Below are positions 34,500-60,420 of a stretch of 64,000 bases of DNA, one piece after another. The translations under genes and the position numbers were made by a program. Numbering within the stretch: the stretch's first letter is position 1; every line of letters starts with the position of its first letter. The stretch spans positions 43,687,578 to 43,751,577 of the forward strand of contig NC_086378.1 of NCBI RefSeq assembly GCF_036588685.1, read 5' to 3'. The DNA is from Mytilus trossulus. Its lineage: Eukaryota > Mollusca > Bivalvia > Mytilida > Mytilidae. The notes beneath the pieces were generated by a model, which was not told the origin of the DNA, ran no database searches, and saw only the letters and a program-made list of their open reading frames with translations.

Positions 34500-35915
34500 T
34501 CTGAAACTGATATTTTAAAGATGCTTGAGTACTTACAAGAGAGGCGAAAGATACTAGCGGGACGGTCAAGCTTAAAGGTCGAAATTAAACTGACAATGCC
34601 ATGGCTAAAAAAGACAAACAGGCAAATAATAGTACAAAAGATACAACATAGAACACTTAAGACTGAGCAACACGAATCCAACGAAAAAACTGGGGGTGAT
34701 CGCAGGTGCTCTGGAAAAGTAAGCAGATCCTGCTCCACGTGTGGCCCCGTCGTGTTGCTCATGTAATAACAAATCCGGTGAATAGTCATATTAAGTAGGT
34801 CACATTCGTGAAAAGGGAAGTTGATTGTAGTTACGACATAAGGAACATATCCGATGTCACCTGTAAAACCAACTCGTGAAGGCGTCCGTAAAATTTACGA
34901 AGGGATGATTTCAACTTCACCATTTGTAACTCTTGGTTTAATAGCTTCCTTGTGAGCAGCAACCTTCTATCAAGGAAATCTTGATAGGAAAAACAAGCCT
35001 CGGAATATTGTTTTAATTGACAGGTATATACTCTGTATACAGGCGTTGCTGGAATGTTGCTACATAAAAATGGGAAGTTCACAATTGGGAAGCTGAAATC
35101 ATCTCTTTTGTCGTAAAGTATTGTTTTGAACCGAGCCTCATTATCAATTTTTAGAAGAAAGTCAAAATATGCTACAGACTTAACTGTATATGTTATATCC
35201 TTTATCTCTAGTTCAAAGATATAGGGGTAAATTCAGTAAATAAATATACGTCATCAGGGACCGCCCATTTAGGGGAGAGCTTTCTGTATAACACTGAAGT
35301 CATATGCTCTTCTGATTGGTTGATAATGTTTGTAATAAATATGTTTTGGCAGATGGACCAAAACTAGAGTTGAAAAAAATAAAAATAAATGCTGAATGTA
35401 CTATTTTTTTTCCTACAGGGTTGAAAAGTAATGGAGTCAGTATAGGAATTCAGTGCGAATCTTCATTGTTTGTAAACAAGGCCATGTGAATGCCCAAAAA
35501 ATGCCGTATGACCCTATGTTTTTATTAGTGCAAAAGATAGGGCTACATTTGTATTTTCATGAATGTTATATGAAAGTTTCCAATTTCTAAAGTTAAATCA
35601 GGTATGAATTTAATTCCATACATAGATTACCATTAAAGTCAATGGGAGATTTTTTACTGAATTTACCCCTATAGATGCGTTCAACATTGTCACCAAATTT
35701 TGAATTATTTATAGAGAAAACATTATCTAAATAGCGGAAAGAAAGGTTAAAGGATATTGCTTATTTCCTATTTTCTTCCGAAGAAGTTATTGTATGAAGT
35801 CAGCCTCTTAATAATAAAGAAACAAGTCGGAAAGAAGAGGAGCACAATTGCTTCTTATTGGAATGCCAATAGTCTGTTGAAAATTACCATCATATGTGTG
35901 ACGCATTGGATTTCG
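34500..35915 (-). pseudogene. Minus-strand retroelement RT relic, carrying a MITE
   Basis: Read on the minus strand from 35915: QTIGIPIRSNCAPLLSDLFL, then a degenerate segment to VERI. After the 35224-35670 insertion come the ELEIKD block, TILYDKRDDFSFPIVNFPFL, DFLDRRLLLTRKLLNQ and KSSLRKFYGRLHELV (open frame 35082-34831). The 3' unit follows at 34870-34500. Several stops and shifts make it inactive. Confidence 0.75.
35221..35673. mobile_element. MITE with GGGGTAAATTCAGTAAA termini
   Basis: The termini GGGGTAAATTCAGTAAA (from 35224) and TTTACTGAATTTACCCC (to 35670) are exact reverse complements, flanked by ATA on both sides, consistent with a TA-type target duplication. It is about 447 bp with no ORF. 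It interrupts the minus-strand RT relic, whose text continues on both sides. Confidence 0.8.
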
Positions 35916-36420
35916 TGATTTTTATCAAACAATCGGCATTTTCATGGGAACTAATTGTGGTCATATTCTTATCGACTTGTTCCTTTGTTTGATGCTGCCT
36001 ATACAGAAACGTCACAAGACAAACGAAAAGAAGCTAGCATCATTCTTTCACTTCACTTTCGGCTCTATAGAAAATGTCCTCTTACTTAATATTAATTAAA
36101 TAAAATAATAAATTAATAAAGTTTGGTGACTATGATGTACGCATCTATCTCATTGAACTTGAAATAAAGGATGCAACAGATACAGTCTTCTTAATATCTT
36201 AATTTTGCATTTAACGAGAGTCGGTTGAGAACAAAATTTTACGACAAAAGAGATGCTTTTAGATTCCCCACAGTGAACTTTCAATCCATTTATATACTAT
36301 ATTAGCGGCAATTGGAAAGGCCATATCAGACGCTCAAATTCATATTCTTTAGAATACATTGTTGTTGAATAAAAAATTATGTATTTTGATACTAGTAAAA
36401 ACTGGACTGTTCAAATATAT

Positions 36421-36959
36421 TCTTTTCACAATCCAGGAATTTATCAACTCGGCCTTGGTGCTATATTCAGCACTGCTTTTCAAAATGTGTTATTGCAGTT
36501 GCTAAACAAAAGAAATTTTGAACGATTGTTTTTGAAAGGTAAGTCATAGTTTTTAACATGTTGAACAATAAGGTTTTATAATGAAGACATTGGATTACAT
36601 CCATAGTGGATATACATTTGTTTTAACGCCATGTTGATAAAAAAAAAACATCGCACTGACCTCAGCTTACTGTCATTGTATTGTTTGTACCTGTAGTTAC
36701 GTTATCCAAAGTGCATTAAATTTGGACCTATTTTCAGTGGATATATATTTTTTCTTACATCTGGTTGATGAAAACATGCACTGACCTTATTAAAACGCCA
36801 AATTGGTACCTTATTTTTTTCACGGTAAGATCATCAAACTTGGCGATAATATACCTCTGGGGATAGATAAAACAGTACCATGTTTTTATAAAATTCGTGT
36901 GGTCGGCAATTAGAGTGAAAACAGTACACAAATCCTGTAGTCTTAGAAAAATGCTTTTC
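36421..36959. other. Intergenic, nothing recognised
   Basis: AT-rich sequence without an ORF or repeat that I can place. Confidence 0.4.
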
Positions 36960-38105
36960 TTAACACATAAACATTTAATTCAACTGTTAACACATAAACA
37001 TTTAATTCAACTGTGTACTTAATAATTTTGTTAATGTATTTCAATAGTCTCGATGTATAAATAGTCAGATGCAGAATTGATGGGGAAGTATAAACATGGG
37101 AATATTGATGTCATTTAAAGATGAAATTGCGTATATTTCAGCTGGAAGTAAATGAATCAGTTTGGTAGAGGATCAAACACGTAGCTTTCTAATACGTTAA
37201 TTCATTTAAAACAGGTAATTTTTTAACATATGAAAACAGTTATTCGACTGTGTAATGAATCATGTTGTTAATCATGTGTTAATATATGTCAATAGTCTCG
37301 TTGAATCAATAGTCGGATGCAGATGTAATAGGGAAGTAACATGGGAATACTGATGTCATTAAAAGATGCAGTTGTGCATATTTCAACTGGAAGGAAATGA
37401 AATAATTTGATAGTTTTCCCATACGTTAATTCATTTAAAACAGGTAATTTTTTAACACATAAACACAGTAGTTCGACTGTGAAATGTTTCATGTTGTTAC
37501 CAGTACTGTATGTCAATAGTGTCGTTGCATTTCACAATGATTATTAGGATAATAAATGCATATTTGGTAACCTGGCGTCTACATTGTGTATTATTTTTAA
37601 ATTTAGCAAGTGTAGGAGCGAAATCGAAATACAGCTACTTGTAAATAACAAAAATACTATAAACTTTGCTTGTCCTTGAATACCTCAGATTGTTTGCATT
37701 ACTTGGTAAAACTTTAAAGAACTATTAAGGGGCTTTGGTTAATTATTGATGACATCATGTTTTTTATGCATAATTCAAAATTTTCAAGAAATAGATAAAT
37801 ATGAGACTCACATTGACTAATACAGTAAATAATTAAACAACTCGACAATCTAAGGACAGAATCCAATGAAATTTATTATATGTCCACTTCAAATAGACGT
37901 ATAGCAAGTTGAGATGTGTGTTATTCGCCATTTGAACATAACGACTTGAAAAAAATAATCAAAATCGGGTGTCTCCAACAATAAACAGATGTCAATACAA
38001 CATATATCAAACTCTATAAGGTTGTGTGCGAATCAAAAACTTACCATTATACCAGTAAACTTGTGACAGGCAAAGAAATGTGTGGCAGGGTTAAACCTAT
38101 TATGG
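36960..38105 (+). repeat. Segmental duplication, copy 1, with two ~240-bp satellite monomers
   Basis: Monomers at about 37018-37255 and 37256-37495 share ATTTCAATAGTCTCGATG, GGGGAAGTA, GGGAATATTGATGTCATT, TTTCAnCTGGAAG and TTCATTTAAAACAGGTAATT. A unique flank (37560-38105) includes GGTGTCTCCAACAATAAACA and AACTCTATAAGGTTG. All these blocks recur in order at 39280-40495. Confidence 0.8.
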
Positions 38106-39279
38106 TGTAACAGATCAAGATGCTTTTCCTTTGTGACCTTTTACATATGTTTTGTTATTCCACTCATCAACATTTGAATGTGGAACATAGGGAGGTTTAA
38201 TATGTAAATAAAAAGCGGAATTTGTCCCAATAAACTATACCTCATCCACTAACTAAAGTGTTTCACTGAAATATCTATACTAAGAAAACAAAACAATTGT
38301 ATATCTTTTTAAAACAAGCAGAGGTTTATTGTCATTTAGTATAAAAATATAAGAACTGAGAATAGTAAATTCTAAACATGTTAAAAAAATAATTTGATGC
38401 TTTCATAATTGTAATATGGATCTGCTAATCTCTTCTGTGTTTTTTTTCTGTCTCTCTGTTTATTGTGTTCCATGTTTATTGCGTTACAATTCTTTTAAGA
38501 TCTATATTATGATAAGGTATGTAGTACTTAGTTATTTTTAATTTTGGATTTAAAATAAATTTTCCCGACTTTCGTTCCAGAAGCACGTGTCGGGTTCATT
38601 GAAAAACAGAGTCATACCTTTTTTTGCCATCACGGGGTTGATACTGCTGCTAATAAACAATTATTTCTGATAGAGATCAAATGTAACAGTCATAGACGGA
38701 CCAAGGGATAAGGGATTTGGCACTTTATTACATTGTATTTCAAATGAATTTTTCAGATTTTGACTAACAGTCCATCTTTTATATATCCGACGGTCCCTCT
38801 GAGCCTCCCTTTTAAAACTTCTGGCTCCAGAAAACTGGCGGAACATTTATTATTCAAAGGAAACATTTTCTAGTTCATCCACCATTTTGTCAACTGTGAA
38901 ATTGTTCTTATGATAATATTTGTAAAAAGACCTGAAATGGTTTCGGCGGCTTTGTACAGAAGAGGGGCGAAATATACCAGAGGAACAGTCAAACTAATAA
39001 ATCGGGAAAATAAACTGACAACGACATGGTTAAAAATTAAAGAGACAAACAGACAAATAACAGCACACAAGAAACAACATAGAAAACTAAAGACTGAGCG
39101 CTTTCTAACGTTTTAATTTTCAGCTTTTTTTTTGGACCGAATTATTAACGTTATTTCAGAAGATTTATATATTACTTTTTATATTAATTTTCCAATAAAT
39201 TCCTGTCGCTAATAAATCTGAGAGGGCATGCACAATATTGTCTGCAATAGTTTGTAAACAATCTTTAAATCGGAAAAAA
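38106..39279. other. Spacer between duplicated blocks
   Basis: Contains a retroelement 3' fragment at about 38930-39105 (inverted unit with GGAACAGTCAAACTAATAAA). No gene was recognised. Confidence 0.45.
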
Positions 39280-40495
39280 ACGAGACAGTGTATAAATAAT
39301 CGGATAGAAATTGATAGAGATCGAAGTAACAAGGGAATATTAATGTCATTAAAAGATGCAATTGTGTATATTTCAAGTGGAAGTAAATGAATCAGTTTGA
39401 TAGAAGGCCTAACACGTAGTTTTCCCCAAACTACAATTCATTTAAAACAAGTATTTTTTAACACATAAGCATAGTAATTCGACTGTCTAATGAATCATGT
39501 TGTTAATGTATTTCAATAGTCACGATGTATAAATAGTCGGATGCAGAATGGATGGGGAAGTAACCTCGCAATTTTGATTTCCTGAAAATATGCAATTGTG
39601 CCTATTTCAACTGGAAGTAAATGAATCAATTTGGAAGAGTGCCTAACTAGGAGCTCTCTCATACGTTTATTCATTTAAAAAGGTAATTGTTTAACATTAT
39701 AACACATGTTTACACATATAATTCGACTGTGTAATGTATCATGAAGTTACAGGTAATGTAAAAGTATGTCAATAGAATCGTTGTATTTTACAATTATTGT
39801 AATGATAATAAATTCATATTTGATAACACGGCGTCTACAAATGCATATATCATGTCTAAAATGTAAGAGCGAAATCGAAATACATCTACTTGTAAGCATA
39901 CAAATAATATCAACTTTGGTAGCTCTAGAATAGCTTTGATCGTTTTGCCTTAATTGACAAAACGTTCGATCTTATTACTAAGCGGGCTTTCTTTTCTACA
40001 TAAGAAAATACCTGTACCAAGTCAGGAATGTGACAGTTGTTGTCCATTCGTTTGATGTGTTTGAGCTTTTTATTTTACCATTTGATTAGGGACTTTCCTT
40101 TTTGAATTTTCCTGGGAGTTCTTTTTTTTTGTGATTTTTACTTTTTGTTTAATTGATGATCATTCTTTTTAATGCATGATGCAACATTTTCAAGAAAAAG
40201 ATATAACGAGAATCACTTTGACTAATTCAGTAAATATTTAAACCACTCGAATATCTAAGGACGGAAACCAATGAAATTTATTATATTTCCGCTTTTAAAA
40301 GACGTTTAGAAAGTTGAGATATGTGTTATTCGCCAGATTTTATTTAACATAATGACTTGAAAAACTAAACAAAATCTGGTGTCTCCAACAATAAACAGAT
40401 GTCAATACAACATATATCAAACTCTATAAGGTTGATGGATGATGAGATTCCTAACTTGTAATAGGCAAAGTAATTTATTGCAGGGTTTTTTCAAC
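39280..40495 (+). repeat. Segmental duplication, copy 2, with R3 insertion
   Basis: Two diverged satellite monomers (about 39285-39483 and 39484-39735) and the same flank as copy 1. An inverted R3 fragment at about 40010-40140 is present only here, so it entered after the duplication. Confidence 0.8.
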
Positions 40496-41410
40496 CCTCA
40501 TAAATGCTACACAAAAGAAGAGAATGCATTTCAATCTCTAAGAAAGTTACACATAATTATAAGTTCTAAAGATAGCAAACATTAATAGTTAATGTATCTA
40601 CAAGGAAATAAGTTAACTGTTTAATTAAAATAAAATAAAATAAAAGAGAAAGAATTAAATGTTGATCAATGCAATTAGGTCGAGGTCAGGCAAACCTTGG
40701 TTGACGGAATTGGGGACGTTGTAAGGATTCCGTATTCAAAGCAAAGTTGTCCTATATATAATAAAACAATTGAGAAATTCACAGAAAAAATAGATATTAA
40801 GCATCGACAGATATAAGAAGATGTGGTATGAGTGCCAATAAGACAACTCTCAATTCAAGTCACAAAGTTAACATTTATAGGTCAAAGTACAAACGTCAAC
40901 ATTGGTGACATAAATCACAACGAACAGCAAGCTATAAGGTCCCGAAAATGAGTTCTGTAAGACAATTTAATCAGGAAAACCAACAAAGCATCCAGTTATT
41001 TTATTATCGGTCATAGAAGGCTTGAAACAAACAGTTTGGGTTTCCGCCTCATTGTTATATCTAATTTAAATTTGTGAACACGCTGGTATGATATATTTTT
41101 TTGGTCTTCCATATAGTCAGTGATAAGATTTGCGGACTACTAAAACAGGGAAGTGACGATTCAAATAGATATTTAAGAAGCATCAACATATTTATAGTTA
41201 AACTTTTACTGTATGCAGATGTTTGATAGCCTCGTTGGTTCTCTTTTTATAGCAAGTTTTGTCCCCTTTAGTATTTTAAAGAATTCAGTATAGTGAGAGT
41301 TTGAACTAACGAAGCCTTTAAAATATCAAACTTATTTAATGTGTAAGTGCATAAACGAATTAGAATTTAGTGACAGTTCTACCATATACACTACGTTTTT
41401 GCTGTTTTAG
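40496..41410. other. Upstream region of the Ig-TM-actinoporin gene
   Basis: Holds a repeat shared with 18208-18300 (about 40672-40755) and an inverted retroelement 3' end (40810-40865). The promoter was not identified. 41411-41445 is probably 5' UTR after a TTTTAG acceptor at 41410. Confidence 0.45.
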
Positions 41411-41445
41411 GTTGAAGCTTTTGCCGATTGTCCCTATGACCAGAG

Positions 41446-55981
<14,536 letters not shown>

Positions 55982-56230
55982 CACTAAATCTATTTTGCGC
56001 TGGGTCTTTTTATGTTGCAAGAAAAGTGTGAATCTAAAAGCTACATGTCTGCCTTTTTTCATAAACATTTTATACTTTATTCGATGAACTGTTATTAGAA
56101 CATGTAGAAGTACTAACACTCACAGAAATTATTTTATTTTTATGCATATTAAAATTTCTCTACTATCTTTTTTTGGAATTTTGGATCGTCAATGCTTTTC
56201 ATCTTTGTACTTGTTTGGCTATTTATTTAA

Positions 56231-56277
56231 TTTGATCTGATGAGTCTTATAAAGACGAAACGTGCGTCTGGCGTATC
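56231..56277 (+). ncRNA. Hammerhead ribozyme, helix I strand lost
   Basis: Keeps CTGATGA, GTCT...AGAC, GAAAC, the cleavage TC and TGGCGTA. The GAGCGTCA that should precede CTGATGA is missing (TTTGAT instead). Probably inactive. Confidence 0.65.
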
Positions 56278-56583
56278 AAATTATAATCTTGGTAGCATTG
56301 ATAACTATTTACACCACTGGGTCGATGCCACTGCTGGTGGACGTTTCGTCCTCGAGGGTATCACAAGCCAAGTAGTCCGCACTTTGGTGTTGACATGAAT
56401 ACCAATTATATGGTCATATTTATAAATTTCCTGTAAACAAAGCTTTGAATTTTCGAAAAACTAAGGATTTTCTTATCCCAGGAATAGATAACCTCAGCCG
56501 TATTTGGCATAACTTTTTTGGAATTTTGGATCCTCAATGCTCTTCAACTTTGTACTTTTTTGGCTTTATAATTATTTTTATCT

Positions 56584-56630
56584 GAGCTTCACTGATGAGT
56601 CTTATAAAGACGAAACGCAGGTCTGACGTA
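56584..56630 (+). ncRNA. Hammerhead ribozyme, near-complete
   Basis: GAGCTTCA, CTGATGA, GTCT...AGAC, GAAA, CGCAGG, TC and TGACGTA. The core is intact, but helices III and I each have a mismatch. Confidence 0.65.
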
Positions 56631-56660
56631 TTAAATTATAATCCTGGTACCTTTGACTAT

Positions 56661-58240
56661 TTTGTCAGTTTATTATCGATATATGAGTTTGACTGTCCCT
56701 CCGATATCTTTCGTTCCTCTTTTTTTTATTTCTCAAACTTAACCGAATCTTAGTTGTTAGAATGATGAATCATATGTTTTGAAATATTTTACTTGTTGAC
56801 TGTATTTTGTATTTTGAATTTTTTATATTTATTTTTAACCATCTTAAATTCTTTCGATTATTTCCGTAATGTGAAATGATGCTAATGACATATATGTACT
56901 AACCATATATTCAAAAGACAATGTAATGAAATCAATGAAGACATAGAAATATAGAATCCATCTTCAAAATAAGTATCTTATTCCTACCACAATTTGATAT
57001 TAATAAGTATTGTAATTTTCATTGTTATTAATAAATGTAATATCAGTATTACAAATCTAATAATCTAGAATCAATCCTAATTATATCTTATTTTCGGGAA
57101 ATATTTCAAATGTGACGTCACTTTGTGTGGTTTTTTAGAATTTCAAATGTGTCGTCACTTTGTGCGTTGGGGATTTGGCTAAGTAAGCTGTGTATTTTTA
57201 TGTGGTGGAGTAGGTTGTTTTATGTAATGTTTCCGTTTCTATTCTGTAGTTAGTCACCACTTCGGTTTTATCATGTATATCTATTATATAGTCATTTTAT
57301 GAAATTTACTGTTTGTAAAAGTATGAATTATTCGTAAAAATAAGGATGTCCTTATCCCAGGCAAAAAACCTTAGACGTATCGAGCACAACTTTTTGTAAC
57401 TTTTGATCCTCAGTGCTCTTCAACTTTGTACCTGTTTCGGCTTTAGAATCTTTTTTTTTTTATCTAAGAGTCACTGGTTAGTCTTGTGTGGACGACACGC
57501 ACGTCTGGCATATTATGTTTCAAACCTGGTACCTTTTGTTTGCTGTTATTCGTATGTTTCTCTGTCCTATATGTTCTCCCATTTATTTGTATTTTAGTCG
57601 TGTCATGGAATGTTGTCATTTTAATGTTATATTTAACATTGCCATACAAGCGAGAAGTTTGGCATGCCACAATACCAGTTGAGCCCACCATTTTTTTCTT
57701 AAAATGTCCCGTACCAAGTCAGGATAATGGCCATTGTTATTTTATAGTTCGTTTCTGTAGCGAATTGCGATTAATATTATTATTGTTAAAACATATTTCT
57801 TCTTTGACCATTTGTTTTACATGAAACATGCTCCTTATATAAATTTTGTCTCCGTTAATTAGCTCCTTTTATTGTTATATGTTTCTTCGTTATTTTTATT
57901 TTTGAGTATCTCCGTTAATTGTTATAAAAACTTGATATTCACTAAATTATCGTGCTTTATGCTTAATTTATCCCTATAAATAAGAATGGAAAATTGATTT
58001 GATTTAGTATATACTATAAAATTGAACTGGAATATGTAAACTGTAACTGTATATATGATGTAGGATAACTGATAGAATAAATGTTAAAATGTTGATGTGT
58101 TTTTCATTATAAAATGAGGAAATAGTGGTGAACCTCTCAAACAAGACAAACAAAAAAATACAGTGTTCGTTAACAATTACCTTCGCAACAGTTTCTATGT
58201 GTGTTACATTTTAATGTTGTGTTTCTGTTGTGTCGTTGTT
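56661..58240. other. Downstream of the Ig-TM-actinoporin gene
   Basis: Apart from the R1 copy, about 57105-57170 repeats TTTCAAATGTGACGTCACTTTGTG twice in short succession (second copy slightly diverged). Nothing coding. Confidence 0.45.
57320..57540 (+). repeat. R1 repeat, decayed
   Basis: Shares the GATCCTCAGTGCTCTTCAAC and CTTTGTACCTGTTTCGGCTT blocks with other R1 copies. Its hammerhead (57466-57510) has CTGGTTA and GACA in place of CTGATGA and GAAA, so it is dead. Confidence 0.65.
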
Positions 58241-58429
58241 CTTCTCTTATATTTGATGCGTTTCCCTCTGTTTTGGTTTGTAACCCGGATTTCCTTTTCT
58301 CTCAATCGATTTATGAGTTTCGAACAGCGGTATACTACTGTTGCCCTTATTTAGTTTACTAAATAGAAACGTACATTTAGCTCTTCACCAAAAAACGTTC
58401 CTATTCGAAAAATTGAACGTTGACCTATA

Positions 58430-58830
58430 TATATATTTCTTGATTATGATTGGTTTGTTTATAGTTCGTTTTTATGTTGTACTGTTACACCACTGTCCCC
58501 AGTTAGAGCAGAGGTTGGGATCTCGCAAACATGTTTAACCCCGCCATATTCTGTATGTATGTGCCTGTCCCAAGTCAGGGGCATGTTATTCAGGGGTTGT
58601 CTTAGTTTTATATGTGTTACATATTTGTTTTTCATTCAAATTTTGTACATAAATTAGGCCCTTTGTTTTCTCGTTTGAATTGTTTTACTCATTTTGGGGC
58701 CTTTTGTAGCTGACTATGCGGTTTGGGATTTGCTTATTTTTGAAAGCCTTACGGTGACCTATTGTTGTTAAATTCTGTGTTAGTTGGTGTCTTGTTGAGA
58801 GTTGTATCATTGGCCATCATACCACTTGTT
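58430..58830 (+). repeat. Retroelement 3' unit with terminus
   Basis: The best-preserved 3' unit: TTTTATGTTGTACTGTTACA, AACCCCGCCATATTCTGTAT, GTCCCAAGTCAGGGGCATGT, GCCTTACGGTGACCTATTG and the end TTGTATCATTGGCCATCATA..CCACTTGTTCTTTT. Confidence 0.7.
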
Positions 58831-58914
58831 CTTTTCTTTTTATAGAAGAAAAGGATTTTCATCGAGATAGCTATGTTTTCGTTGATGACAATTTGTAAAA
58901 TATTGCTTCAAATT

Positions 58915-59075
58915 TTTAGACTTTTAATGATTTCTCAATGCTCTTCAACTTCGTACTTTATTTGGCATTTTAACATTTTTTTAATCGAGCGTCACTGATG
59001 AGTCTTTTGTAGACGAAACGCGCGTCTGGCGTAAATATTAAATATCAATCCTGCTATCTATGAAGAGTTTATTGG
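58915..59075 (+). repeat. R1 repeat, short copy
   Basis: CAATGCTCTTCAACTTCGTA, then the hammerhead, then AATCCTGCTATCTATGAAGA. Confidence 0.75.
58987..59033 (+). ncRNA. Hammerhead ribozyme, type I, complete core
   Basis: GAGCGTCA, CTGATGA, GTCT TTTGT AGAC, GAAA, CGCGCG, TC, TGGCGTA. Helix I (GCGTCA with TGGCGT), helix II (4 bp) and the loopless helix III all form, and cleavage is expected after TC at 59026. Together with 1638-1684 it is the best preserved in the window. Confidence 0.88.
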
Positions 59076-59399
59076 TAATAAGACACTATCAAACTTCCGT
59101 ATATCTAAAATGTCAATTTCTTTCTCCCTAAGTGATAAAATCAGTAAATAAGTGATATGGTAGCGAATACTCTGTAAGTTTGATTTTTACGTAAATAATA
59201 TTTTCATTGTTTGTCGTCTATACATATATGTTTTTTTAATAATTTTTAAAAATCATAGGAAACACTTTAGCCCCTTACGCTGTCTTCTTTTCACGAACAA
59301 TTGTCTCGAGTAAGCAATTGACAGCAGTGCTTTTAATATAGGCGATAAATAAGGCCATACTCATTTGAATCAATCTAATTATTACAGGAACTTTATATG

Positions 59400-59690
59400 A
59401 GAAAGGAAAAGATTATAATCACAAAAATACTGAACTCCGAGGAAAATTCAAAACGGAATGTCCCATATCAAATGACAAAATCAAAGGATTAAACACATCA
59501 AACGAATGGACAACAACTGTCATATTCCTGACTTGGTACAGGCATTTTTAAATGTAGAAAATGGTGGATTGAACCTGGTTTTATAGCGCTTAACCTCTCA
59601 CTTTTATGACAATCGCACCAAATTCCGTTATTTTTACAACGATGCGTAAACAAAACAGACATAATCGGTAAAACAGTAAAAATATGGTTA
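59400..59690 (+). repeat. Dispersed repeat R3
   Basis: GAACTCCGAGGAAAATTCAA, TTGGTACAGGCATTTTTAAA, GAACCTGGTTTTATAGCGCT and AACGATGCGT, matching 33895-34140. Confidence 0.65.
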
Positions 59691-60039
59691 CATCAGTCAT
59701 CAGGAATGAATTATAACAGAGTTACTCGAAGCTCCCTTACCTCACTTGTATGGTGGTCCTTCATAGTTTGGCATACTGTGGTATTTACTGTTTTAGAAAA
59801 AGACCAATTATACTATAAATTATAAAACCGCTCTGTTTTTAGAATAAAGATAACTGAAACTGATATCTTCAAAAACGCTTGATTTATTTATTGTCATCAT
59901 ATTTGTGACATGTTTTTAACAGAAGAAAGAAAGATATTCTTATGAGACAAACTTCAAACAGAAGCTTCGAAATACAATTGAACACAAGCTTGCTTTTTTA
60001 CGCTATTTTACTTTCCGCTATATATAAGATACCCGTTTA

Positions 60040-60420
60040 ATTGCCTGGTGTCTATGATGAGTTTATTTACAACCCCTTGGTCGAAGGCACTGCTGGTGGA
60101 GTTTTATTTCCCCGAAGGTATCACCAGTCCAGTAGTCAGCACTTACTGACATGAGTTATTATTGATATGGGCATATTTATAAATTAAATGTTTACAAAAC
60201 TTTTGAATTTTTGAAGTTTTAAGGCTTTTCTACCTCAGGAATAGATTACTTTAACTGTATTTGGCAAAACTTTTAAGAATTTTGATCCTCAATGCTCTTT
60301 AACTTCGTACTTAATTTGGCCTCTTTGGATTCGAGCGTCACTGATGAGTCTTTTATAGACGAAACGCGTGTCTGGCGTAAATACAAAATTTAATCCTGGT
60401 GTCTATGATGTGATTATTTA
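60040..60420 (+). repeat. R1 repeat, nearly full unit
   Basis: Begins TGGTGTCTATGATGAGTTTA, contains the TTGGTCGAAGGCACTGCTGG and GGTATCACCAGTCCAGTAGT blocks and the body, and ends just after the hammerhead at TCCTGGTGTCTATGATG. Start and end overlap by about 17 bp, as for other copies. Confidence 0.8.
60333..60379 (+). ncRNA. Hammerhead ribozyme, type I, complete core
   Basis: GAGCGTCA, CTGATGA, GTCT TTTAT AGAC, GAAA, CGCGTG (one G-U pair in helix III), TC, TGGCGTA. All core bases are present. Confidence 0.85.

Larger units (their letters stand above)
33700..36420 (+). pseudogene. Plus-strand retroelement RT relic, split by nested insertions
   Basis: An upstream piece at about 33715-33890 (ALHSILYSQLKDKYKEL) resembles the RT fingers region of the YDKRDDF group. 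The next plus-strand RT text starts at about 35926 (QTIGIFMGTNCGHILIDLFL) and includes TKFYDKRDAFRFPTVNF near 36225. About 2 kb of other repeats lie between, so one element was probably split. Both parts have many stops. Confidence 0.6.
56140..56660 (+). repeat. R1 retrozyme-like repeat, head-to-tail dimer
   Basis: Two R1 units with hammerhead cores 355 bp apart (CTGATGA at 56237 and 56592). Between them is the full R1 body: CACTGGGTCGATGCCACTGC, GGTATCACAAGCC, CTAAGGATTTTCTTATCCCA, GCCGTATTTGGCATAAC and CCTCAATGCTCTTCAACTTT. Confidence 0.8.

Noticed and set aside
41411-41445. Coding use of the whole 41411-41509 segment in the other open frame (LKLLPIVPMTRD...)
   Set aside because: That frame does not match the phase of the Ig exon (it would run into a stop), whereas the ATG at 41446 does match.
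57466-57510. Hammerhead at this R1 copy
   Set aside because: Core changed to CTGGTTA and GACA; counted only as a relic.
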